Positions 57,958 through 64,000 of a stretch of DNA of 64,000 nucleotides are shown piece after piece. The notes under the pieces are model-generated. The model did no database searches, was not told where the DNA came from, and saw nothing but the letters and a program-made list of their open reading frames with translations. This DNA is from Streptomyces sp. NRRL S-350 (GTDB lineage Bacteria > Actinomycetota > Actinomycetes > Streptomycetales > Streptomycetaceae): NCBI RefSeq assembly GCF_000719705.1, contig NZ_JOHO01000003.1, forward strand, positions 1 through 64,000, in the 5' to 3' direction. Position 1 is the first letter of the stretch. Each line of letters begins with the position of its first letter. A program made the position numbers and the translations under genes.

Positions 57958-59181
57958 ATGAGTGCCGTGCCGTCCGCGATCCCGCCCGGCCTGCGCGTGG
58001 GGCGGGCCGCGCTCGCGGGCGGCTTCCTGCTCCAGGGCACCGTCTTCGCGCTGCTGGTCACCTGCATCCCGGAGATCCAGCACCGGTACGGGCTGAGCGA
58101 CGGGCTGCTGCCGGTGTTCCTGGCCGCGGTGCCGATCCTGGCCGGGGTCGGCTCGATCACCTCCGAGCAGGTGGTGAAGCGCACCGGTGCCCGGGCCGTG
58201 CTGCGGGTCGTCCAGCCTGCCGTCTGCCTGATCCTGGCGGCGGTCGGGTTCGGTGACGGGCTGTGGCAACTCGCCCTGGCACTGGGCTCGTTCGGACTGC
58301 TCGTGGGGGCGCTGGACGCCAGCATGAACATGCTCGGGGTGAGCCTGCAGCACCGCTACGGCCGCTCGATCATGCTGGGTTTCCATGCCGCGTTCAGCCT
58401 CGGCGGCATCGTCGGCGCGGCCCTGGCGGGCCTCGGGTCGCACTACGGCCTCGGGCTGCCGGCGCTGTTCGGCGCGGCCGCCGCGGTCGTCGCCCCGCTC
58501 GCGGTGGTGACCGGCAGCCTCCCCCAGCCTCCGGCCGACCGGACTCCCGCCGCCGGCCCGGCCGGACCCGGCGACGCCGTCCGGGAGGCCGCCGAAGCCG
58601 CCGCCCGGTCCGTGCCGTGGCGGCCGCTGCTGCCGCTCTGCCTGGCGATGGCCTTCGCGTACATCGCGGACGCCTCGGTCTCCAACTACAGCGTCAAGTA
58701 CCTCACCGACGGGCTGGGCAGCCGTGCGGACCTCGCCAAGCTCTCCTACCTCGGCTACATGGTCGCGATGCTGCTCGGCCGCACCCTGGGCGACCGCGCG
58801 GTGCAGCGCTTCGGCGCCGTCCCGGTGGTCCGCGGCGGTGCCGCGCTGGCCGCGTTCGGCTTCGGGGCGGCCGCCGTCGCACCGGCCGCCTGGGCGGGCA
58901 TCGCCGGGTTCACCGTGCTGGGCTTCGGCATCTGCGCGATCATCCCGCAGGTGTTCGCGGCGGGCGGCCGGCTCTTCCCGGCCGACTCGGACGCCGCGGT
59001 GGCCCGGCTCAACCTTTTCAACTACGTGGGTTTCCTGGTCGGTTCGCCACTGGTCGGGGCGATCGCCGACGCGAGTTCGTACCGCTGGGCGCTGCTCGCC
59101 CCGATGCTGCTGGTGCTCGCCGTCGTGCCGCTGGCCGACCGCTTCGCCCCGGCGCCGGTGCCGGCCCCCGTCGCCGCGTGA
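57958..59181 (+). CDS. MFS transporter (YbjJ/FucP-like group)
   Basis: 407 residues, about 12 helices with a central loop (about 180-220). Helix 4-5 region LVGALDASMNMLGVSLQHRYGRSIMLGFHAAFSLGG (in parts) is typical of the YbjJ-like group. RTLGDRAVQRFGAVPVVRGG is the second-half motif A. The ATG at 57958 is chosen over the GTG at 57946 because ggaggtccgt precedes it. Substrate unknown. Confidence 0.87.
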   Translation: MSAVPSAIPPGLRVGRAALAGGFLLQGTVFALLVTCIPEIQHRYGLSDGLLPVFLAAVPILAGVGSITSEQVVKRTGARAVLRVVQPAVCLILAAVGFGDGLWQLALALGSFGLLVGALDASMNMLGVSLQHRYGRSIMLGFHAAFSLGGIVGAALAGLGSHYGLGLPALFGAAAAVVAPLAVVTGSLPQPPADRTPAAGPAGPGDAVREAAEAAARSVPWRPLLPLCLAMAFAYIADASVSNYSVKYLTDGLGSRADLAKLSYLGYMVAMLLGRTLGDRAVQRFGAVPVVRGGAALAAFGFGAAAVAPAAWAGIAGFTVLGFGICAIIPQVFAAGGRLFPADSDAAVARLNLFNYVGFLVGSPLVGAIADASSYRWALLAPMLLVLAVVPLADRFAPAPVPAPVAA

Positions 59182-59315
59182 CGCCGGCCGGGTCCCCCAC
59201 CCGGCCGAACCCGTAGGAGAGGCAGGACGCGGGGGCCACCGGGTGCGGACTGCCGTGCCGCCGCCCGGACATGCCCCCCACGTGCCCTGGCGGCCGCCCG
59301 GCCGCCGCCACCCGC

Positions 59316-59321
59316 TACGGT
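59316..59321 (+). promoter_or_regulatory. -10-like box of the deacetylase gene
   Basis: TACGGT, 7 nt before the ATG at 59329. ggagg lies between, so either leaderless or normal initiation is possible. Confidence 0.35.
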
Positions 59322-59328
59322 GGAGGCC

Positions 59329-60525
59329 ATGCCCGAAGCCGAGCGTGACACCCCCTGCGGCCTGCACCTCTTCTGGGACGAGGCCGTCACCGCCTACGAC
59401 TTCGGCCCCGGCCACCCGATGGATCCGACCCGGCTGGCCCTCACCATGCGCCTGGTCGAGGCCCTCGGACTGAACGGCGGCCCCGGGGTGACCGTCCGCT
59501 CCGCGCCGCCCGCCGGCGAGTCCACCCTCCGGCTGGTGCACACCCGGGAGTACGTCGAAGCGGTCAAGCACGCCGCCGCCCACCCCGAGCGGAGCGACCC
59601 CCGGCACGGCCTCGGCACCGACGACAACTGGTCGTTCCCCGCCATCCATTCGGCCTCGGCGCTGATCGCCGGGCAGTCCGTGGCCGCCGCCGAGGCGGTG
59701 TGGCGCGGCGAGACCCCGCACGCCGTCAACTTCGCCGGGGGCCTGCACCACGCGATGCCCGGCAAGGCCTCCGGCTTCTGCGTCTACAACGACCCGGCAC
59801 TGGCCATCGCCCGGCTGCTCGAACTCGGCGCCGAGCGGGTCGCCTACGTCGACGTGGACGTCCACCACGGCGACGGCGTCCAGGAGGCCTTCTGGAACGA
59901 CCCCCGGGTGCTCACGGTCTCCCTGCACGAGCACCCCGCCACGCTCTTCCCGCAGACCGGCTGGCCGACGGAGACCGGCGGCCCGGACGCCCCCGGCTCC
60001 GCCGCCAACCTGCCGCTGCCGGCCGGTACCGGCGACGCCGGGTGGCTGCGCGCCTTCCACGCCCTGGTGCCCGACCTGCTGGACGCCTTCCGGCCACAGG
60101 TCCTCGTCACCCAGCACGGCGCCGACACCCACCTGGAGGACCCGCTCGCCCACCTCGCCGTCACCCTGGACGCCCAGCGGCTGATCGCCGAGGAACTGCA
60201 CGAGCTGGCCCACCGGCACGCCGACGGCCGCTGGGTGGCCACCGGCGGGGGCGGCTACGCCGTGGTGGACGTCGTCCCCCGCAGCTGGACGCACCTGGTC
60301 GCCACCGCCGCGGGGCGGCCCGTCGACCCGGCCACCGAGACCCCCGAGTCCTGGCGCGCCGAGGTCTACCGCCGCACCCGCCGCCCGGCCCCGCTGCGGA
60401 TGACCGACGGCGCCCGCCCGGCCTGGCGCGACTTCGACGCGGGTTACGATCCGGCCGACCGGCTCGATCAGGCCATCCTCGCCGGCCGCCGTGCGGTGTT
60501 CCCCCACCACGGCCTGCTGGCCTGA
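59329..60525 (+). CDS. AcuC-type class I histone deacetylase-like hydrolase
   Basis: 398 residues with arginase/deacetylase fold. Active-site His pair in AGGLHHAM, zinc ligands in YVDVDVHHGDGVQEAF and HGADTHLEDPLAHL, and catalytic Tyr in GGGGYAVVD; all present. Members remove acetyl groups from Lys (AcuC acts on acetyl-CoA synthetase) or from acetylated small amines. ATG at 59329. Monocistronic. 59182-59328 is GC-rich with no gene. Confidence 0.9.
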   Translation: MPEAERDTPCGLHLFWDEAVTAYDFGPGHPMDPTRLALTMRLVEALGLNGGPGVTVRSAPPAGESTLRLVHTREYVEAVKHAAAHPERSDPRHGLGTDDNWSFPAIHSASALIAGQSVAAAEAVWRGETPHAVNFAGGLHHAMPGKASGFCVYNDPALAIARLLELGAERVAYVDVDVHHGDGVQEAFWNDPRVLTVSLHEHPATLFPQTGWPTETGGPDAPGSAANLPLPAGTGDAGWLRAFHALVPDLLDAFRPQVLVTQHGADTHLEDPLAHLAVTLDAQRLIAEELHELAHRHADGRWVATGGGGYAVVDVVPRSWTHLVATAAGRPVDPATETPESWRAEVYRRTRRPAPLRMTDGARPAWRDFDAGYDPADRLDQAILAGRRAVFPHHGLLA

Positions 60526-60602
60526 TCCCGCCGCCCCGCCCGGGGCCCGCCGGGCGGTGCGTACGTCGACCGGTGCGATCGGCGGAGCGGCTACGTACTG
60601 CA

Positions 60603-60633
60603 ACAGTCCTATCTCTCACCGTACGAGGACTGC
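60603..60633. promoter_or_regulatory. Inverted repeat in the promoter region of the HTH gene
   Basis: cagtcct and aggactg flank atctctcaccgtacg in the relatively AT-rich 60590-60690 region. tggtacca at about 60651 is a further small palindrome. Confidence 0.4.
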
Positions 60634-60743
60634 ACTTCCCCTCTTCCCACTGGTACCACCCATAACTACTCTGGGGATACACGTGTGCCGGTGGAGTCAC
60701 CGGAGGGGAAGCCGGTGCCTTGCACACGGGTAAGGGTCGGGTG

Positions 60744-60959
60744 ATGGTCATGAGTTCCGTGGAGCGTCCCCTGCAGGAAGTCGTCTTCCTGACCGTGGCG
60801 GAGGTCGCTGCGGTCATGCGGGTGTCCAAGATGACGGTGTACCGCCTGGTGCACAGCGGAGAGCTGCCGGCCATCCGGGTCGGACGGTCCTTCCGGGTGC
60901 CCCAGCAGGCGGTGCACGAGTACCTCAAGGAGTCGTACGTGCGGCTCGAGAGCGCGTAG
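60744..60959 (+). CDS. Excisionase-family HTH DNA-binding protein (BdtA-like)
   Basis: 71 residues. Winged helix of MerR/Xis type: VVFLTVAEVAAVMRVSKMTVYRLV, then HSGELPAIRVGRSFRV and a short C-terminal helix (AVHEYLKESYV), described in parts. Closely resembles the small BldC-related protein BdtA of Streptomyces and Rv0500A of mycobacteria as I remember them. Start ATG at 60744 with aagggtcgg upstream; GTG 60741 and ATG 60750 are alternatives. Likely a developmental or housekeeping regulator, not a phage excisionase, given the conserved cluster. Confidence 0.9.
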   Translation: MVMSSVERPLQEVVFLTVAEVAAVMRVSKMTVYRLVHSGELPAIRVGRSFRVPQQAVHEYLKESYVRLESA

Positions 60960-60971
60960 CACCAGGGTCGG

Positions 60972-61005
60972 CGGGGCCCGGTCCGCAGCCGTGGACCGGG
61001 CCCCG
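60972..61005 (+). terminator. Terminator after the HTH gene
   Basis: Perfect 13-bp stem (cggggcccggtcc and its complement) with an 8-nt loop. Confidence 0.88.
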
Positions 61006-61149
61006 TTCGCCCCGGATTTCCCCGGAGTTTCCCGGTCGCCCGGAGCGCGATTACGGCCCCGGCCGTGCGGACGGTAGGCTAGGCCCCCACGTCAGTCGTA
61101 TGGACTCCGTCTCTCACGGACGAGAGTCTCAGTGAGCGAGGGTTGTTCC

Positions 61150-61248
61150 GTGGGCTCTGTCATCAAGAAGCGTCGCAAGCGTATGGCCAAGAAGAAGCAC
61201 CGCAAGCTTCTGAAGCGGACCCGCGTCCAGCGTCGCAACAAGAAGTAA
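61150..61248 (+). CDS. Ribosomal small-subunit protein bS22 (AURKAIP1/COX24 domain)
   Basis: A 32-residue, extremely basic peptide beginning [19 protein letters not shown] and ending RVQRRNKK, almost the same as the mycobacterial 33-residue protein seen as bS22 in ribosome structures. It binds the small subunit near the decoding region. GTG start with gcgaggg upstream; its own terminator follows. Confidence 0.93.
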   Translation: MGSVIKKRRKRMAKKKHRKLLKRTRVQRRNKK

Positions 61249-61283
61249 GCGTCCCCGGCCGCGCACCGCGCGCCCGACGCTTC

Positions 61284-61320
61284 CACCGCCCGTCCGGCCC
61301 CCGTGGCCGGGCGGGCGGTG
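61284..61320 (+). terminator. bS22 gene terminator
   Basis: 15-bp stem with one G-T pair (caccgcccgtccggcc against ggccgggcgggcggtg) followed by tcgttt. Confidence 0.85.
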
Positions 61321-61396
61321 TCGTTTCACCGCCCGGTGGGGCGGCGCGGTACGGTGCACGCAGGCCGATCGGGTCGTGGGAATGGGGTGCAGCACC

Positions 61397-62518
61397 GTGG
61401 GCGTGGTCGTGCTCGTCACCGGCGTGGCGCGCCATCTCGGTGCCCGTTTCGCCGCTGAGGTCCGCCGCCGCCCGGGCGTGGACCTGGTCGTCGGGGTGGA
61501 CGTGCAGCCGCCCCGGTCGCCGGCCGCGGAGCCGGACGGCCCGGCCGCCCCCTACCGCTTCCACCAGCTCGACCTGCGCCGCCCGGCGCTGTCCCGGGTG
61601 CTCGCCGAGCACCAGGTCGACACCGTGGTGCACCTCAGCGTCAGCGCCACCGGCCTGGGCTCCACCAACCGCTCCGCGGTGAAGGAGTCCAACGTCATCG
61701 GCACCATGCAACTGCTCGGCGCCTGCCAGAAGGCGCCGGCGGTGCGCCGACTGGTGGTCAAGTCCACCACCGGCGTGTACGGCTCCGCGCCCCGCGACCC
61801 GGCGGTGTTCAGCGAGCGGATCCAGCCGAAGGACCCGCCCGGCGGCGGCTTCGCCAAGGATGCGGCCGAAGTCGAGGGCTACGCGCGCGGCTTCGCCCGG
61901 CGCCGGCCGGACGTCGCGGTGACGGTGCTGCGGTTCGCCAACATCGTCGGCCCGAACGCGGACACCCCGCTCAGCGAGTACTTCGCCCTGCCGGTGCTGC
62001 CCACCGTCCTCGGCTACGACCCCCGGCTGCAGTTCGTCCACGAGGACGACGCCGTCGCCGTGCTCTGCCGGGCCGTCGGCGAGCCCGAGCCGGGCACCAC
62101 CAACACCGGGACCTTCAACGTGGCCGGGGAGGGCGTGCTGCTGCTCTCCCAGTGCGCCCGCCGGCTCGGCCGGCCGACCCTGCCGCTGCTGCTGCCCGCG
62201 GTCAGCTGGATGGCCGTCCTGGCCCGGCAGACCCGACTGGTCGACGTCTCGACGGAGCAGCTGCGGCTGCTCACCCACGGCCGCGTGGTGGACACCTCGC
62301 GGTTGCGCGAGACCTTCGGCTACCGCCCGGCGTTCACCACCCCGGAGGCCTTCGCCGACTTCGCCGCCGCCCAGGGGCCGGGCCTGCTCCCGCCCGAGCG
62401 GCTGGCCGCCGTCACCGACCGGCTGACCGCCCTGCTCGGCCCGGAAGGGCCCGCCGGCACCGCCACCGCCACCGCCACCGCCGCCGTACCGAACCGCCCC
62501 CGCCGACCGAGGAGCTGA
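61397..62518 (+). CDS. NAD-dependent epimerase/dehydratase (Rv0501/GalE2-like)
   Basis: 373 residues. SDR motif VVVLVTGVARHLGARF (GxxxxLG form), VVGVDVQPP, STTGVYGS, FAKDAAEVEGYARGF (Tyr-less variant of YxxxK), VTVLRFANIVGP, LQFVHEDDAV and GTFNVAGEGVLLLSQ. The GTG at 61397 gives the MGVVVLVTGVAR start seen in relatives; GTG 61376 and ATG 61382 are upstream options. TACGGT at 61350 suits a promoter with a short leader. Substrate unknown; 7 bp before the acyltransferase gene, so membrane lipid or glycolipid work is plausible. Confidence 0.87.
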   Translation: MGVVVLVTGVARHLGARFAAEVRRRPGVDLVVGVDVQPPRSPAAEPDGPAAPYRFHQLDLRRPALSRVLAEHQVDTVVHLSVSATGLGSTNRSAVKESNVIGTMQLLGACQKAPAVRRLVVKSTTGVYGSAPRDPAVFSERIQPKDPPGGGFAKDAAEVEGYARGFARRRPDVAVTVLRFANIVGPNADTPLSEYFALPVLPTVLGYDPRLQFVHEDDAVAVLCRAVGEPEPGTTNTGTFNVAGEGVLLLSQCARRLGRPTLPLLLPAVSWMAVLARQTRLVDVSTEQLRLLTHGRVVDTSRLRETFGYRPAFTTPEAFADFAAAQGPGLLPPERLAAVTDRLTALLGPEGPAGTATATATAAVPNRPRRPRS

Positions 62519-62525
62519 ACCCGCG

Positions 62526-63539
62526 ATGAGTGCCGCAGCCGAGAACGCGCCGGGCGAGGCCAAGGTCATCCCGATCGAGTCCGCGCCCAGCTGGTCCGAG
62601 CCCGAGGGCCCGGGCGCCGGGCTGGCCGACCGGCTCGCCGGGGCGGTCGGCGCAGCGCTGTCCGGGCCGCTCGGGCCGACGGCCGCCCGGCTGTTCGGCA
62701 AGGGCTGGGAAGGCCGCGCCGCCGAGGGGCTGGCCTTCCTGCGCCGCCGGGTCACCGGCGACTACGAGGTCGACGAGTTCGGCTTCGACCGCGAGCTCAC
62801 CGAGGAGGTGCTGCTCGCACTGCTGCGCCCGCTGGCCGAGAAGTACTTCCGGATCGACGTCCAGGGCGTGGAGAACATCCCGGCCGAGGGCGGGGCGCTG
62901 GTCGTCGCCAACCACTCCGGAACGATCCCGCTGGACGCCCTGATGACCCAGGTGGTCATCCACGACCACCACCCGAACCGGCGGCACCTGCGGATGCTCG
63001 CCGCCGACCTGGTCTTCGTGCTGCCCGGCGTCAACGAGCTGGCCCGCAAGGCCGGCCACACGCTGGCCTGCAACGAGGACGCCCAGGCGCTGCTGGAGCG
63101 CGGCGAGGTGGTCGGGGTCTGGCCGGAGGGCTTCAAGGGCATCGGCAAGCCGTTCTCCGAGCGCTACAAGCTCCAGCGGTTCGGCCGCGGCGGTTTCGTG
63201 GCCTCGGCGCTGCGGGCGAGGGTGCCGATCGTGCCCTGCTCGATCGTCGGGGCGGAGGAGACCTACCCGATGGTGGGCAACGTGAAGACGCTGGCCCGGC
63301 TGCTGGGCCTGCCGTACGTGCCGATCACACCGACGTTCCCCTGGCTGGGCCCGCTCGGGATGCTGCCGCTGCCGACCAAGTGGACGATCCGCTTCGGCGA
63401 GCCGATCGCCACCGACGGGTACCCGGCGGAGGCGGCGGACGACCCGATGCTGGTCTTCGACCTGGCCGACGAAGTGCGCGAGACCATCCAGCACACGCTC
63501 TACCAGCTGCTGGTGCAGCGGCGCTCGGTGTTCTTCTGA
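62526..63539 (+). CDS. PlsC-like lysophospholipid acyltransferase
   Basis: 337 residues. Acyltransferase block I is NHSGTIPLD (HX4D), block III GVWPEGFKG, block IV VPIVPCSIVGAEETYP. About 110 residues precede the domain, including an Ala/Gly-rich region (LADRLAGAVGAALSGPLGP) and FGFDRELTEEVLLALLRPLAEKYF (in parts). Resembles Rv0502 of mycobacteria. Moves acyl chains to a lysolipid or another hydroxyl acceptor at the inner membrane face. ATG with gaggagctg upstream, co-transcribed with the epimerase. Confidence 0.92.
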   Translation: MSAAAENAPGEAKVIPIESAPSWSEPEGPGAGLADRLAGAVGAALSGPLGPTAARLFGKGWEGRAAEGLAFLRRRVTGDYEVDEFGFDRELTEEVLLALLRPLAEKYFRIDVQGVENIPAEGGALVVANHSGTIPLDALMTQVVIHDHHPNRRHLRMLAADLVFVLPGVNELARKAGHTLACNEDAQALLERGEVVGVWPEGFKGIGKPFSERYKLQRFGRGGFVASALRARVPIVPCSIVGAEETYPMVGNVKTLARLLGLPYVPITPTFPWLGPLGMLPLPTKWTIRFGEPIATDGYPAEAADDPMLVFDLADEVRETIQHTLYQLLVQRRSVFF

Positions 63540-63601
63540 CGCTCGGGCGCCCGCCGCACGGCGGGCAGCAGGGCGGCAGGGCAGTAGGCAGTAGGACAGC
63601 A

Positions 63602-63645
63602 GGCCGGGGGCCCCGCGGATATCGCACTCCGCGGAGCCCCCGGCC
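63602..63645. terminator. Bidirectional terminator after the acyltransferase gene
   Basis: 18-bp stem with one mismatch (ggccgggggccccgcgga against tccgcggagcccccggcc) between the convergent acyltransferase gene and the minus-strand partial gene. Confidence 0.85.
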
Positions 63646-63653
63646 TGCGGCCG

Positions 63654-64000
63654 TCAGCCGCCGAGGATCCGCAGCCCGGGCAGCAGGCCCGGGACCAGCG
63701 GGGGCACCTCGACGCCCTGCTGCCGGGCCGCGTCCGGGGTGCCCGGTGTGCCGGACGGCTGCGGCGCCTGCGACGGGGCCGCGTCGGAGCTCGGCGAGGG
63801 CTTGGTGCCGGTGAGCCCGCCGGTGAGGTCGCCGACCAGCCCGTTGACGGCGTCCGGCGCGCTGGTGGGCAGGGTGCCGGGCAGCCCGCCGCCCTTGCCG
63901 AGGCCGCCGGTCGCGCCGGCGCCGGGGTTGGCCGGGGCGCGCTCGGTGCTGCCGGGGCGGTTGCCGCCGGTCGCGCCGCTGCCCGGGGACTGGGCGCCCG
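63654..64000 (-). CDS. C-terminal tail of an extracytoplasmic protein, possibly RsbN (partial)
   Basis: The last 115 codons of a minus-strand gene entering from the right edge. Gly/Pro/Ser/Ala-rich sequence (SGATGGNRPGSTERAPANP, LVGDLTGGLTGTKPSPSS) ends in PPLVPGLLPGLRILGG. Third-position GC and the terminator behind it support coding. In Streptomyces the cluster HTH-bS22-epimerase-acyltransferase is followed on the opposite strand by rsbN and bldN (from memory), and RsbN, the BldN anti-sigma factor, has such an outer tail. No diagnostic domain is in view. Confidence 0.5.
   Translation of the reverse strand, partial: GAQSPGSGATGGNRPGSTERAPANPGAGATGGLGKGGGLPGTLPTSAPDAVNGLVGDLTGGLTGTKPSPSSDAAPSQAPQPSGTPGTPDAARQQGVEVPPLVPGLLPGLRILGG

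Noticed and set aside
60720..60959. Excisionase of an integrated element
   Set aside because: The HTH protein is of the Xis/MerR type, but it sits in a conserved housekeeping cluster with no integrase or attachment site nearby.

Overview
The window is 64 kb of very GC-rich actinobacterial chromosome with strong third-position G/C bias and many GTG and TTG starts. The gene set (EshA-type encapsulin, Lsr2, DisA, ClpC, BdtA-like HTH, bS22, and a probable RsbN tail) points to a Streptomyces or Kitasatospora species. That is inference from content; no 16S gene is present. I see no rRNA, tRNA, CRISPR array or complete mobile element. One tyrosine recombinase remnant and one broken histidine kinase are present.

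Layout. 0-3 kb (minus): start of a response regulator with a CseA-like membrane-anchored partner, then a class F sortase overlapping its candidate substrate. 3.7-6.6 kb (plus): an ABC exporter translationally coupled to a Ser/Thr kinase. 6.6-10 kb: truncated recombinase, MFS exporter, small protein, Ogt-type DNA repair protein. 10.2-13.2 kb: family 2B encapsulin shell (EshA type) followed by a polyprenyl synthase that is its likely cargo, closed by a strong terminator. 13-18 kb: SDR epimerase, DUF1254/1214 protein, and a sigma-like, zinc-finger, transmembrane, BACON fusion. 18-23.4 kb: genome maintenance genes radA, disA and mutY. 23.6-26 kb: DHA2 exporter with a divergent TetR regulator. 26-30 kb: secreted M23 and M6 peptidases. 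30-36.8 kb: clpC, lsr2, N-acetylglutamate synthase-like GNAT, BlaI-type regulator, a 39-residue membrane protein and lysS. 36.8-43.7 kb (minus): cofactor operon DUF2520-panC-panD-nadB-nadC-coaX (CoA and NAD). 43.8-45.5 kb: response regulator with a deleted kinase. 45.6-47.8 kb: MidA/NDUFAF7-type methyltransferase coupled to a stand-alone NuoD paralogue. 47.9-64 kb: a block resembling the mycobacterial Rv0495c-Rv0502 neighbourhood (Cys-rich protein, Ppx, isomerase, ProC, BdtA-like HTH, bS22, epimerase, PlsC-like acyltransferase), with ilvD and several membrane proteins inserted, ending in a probable RsbN C-terminus.

Most distinctive points: the encapsulin/prenyl synthase compartment; the methyltransferase-NuoD pair, in which the arginine equivalent to NDUFS2 Arg85 is kept but the quinone-site Tyr is Trp; the sigma/BACON membrane fusion; a histidine kinase that has lost its ATPase domain; and at least ten genes whose -10-like hexamer lies 6-8 nt before the start codon, suggesting widespread leaderless transcription.
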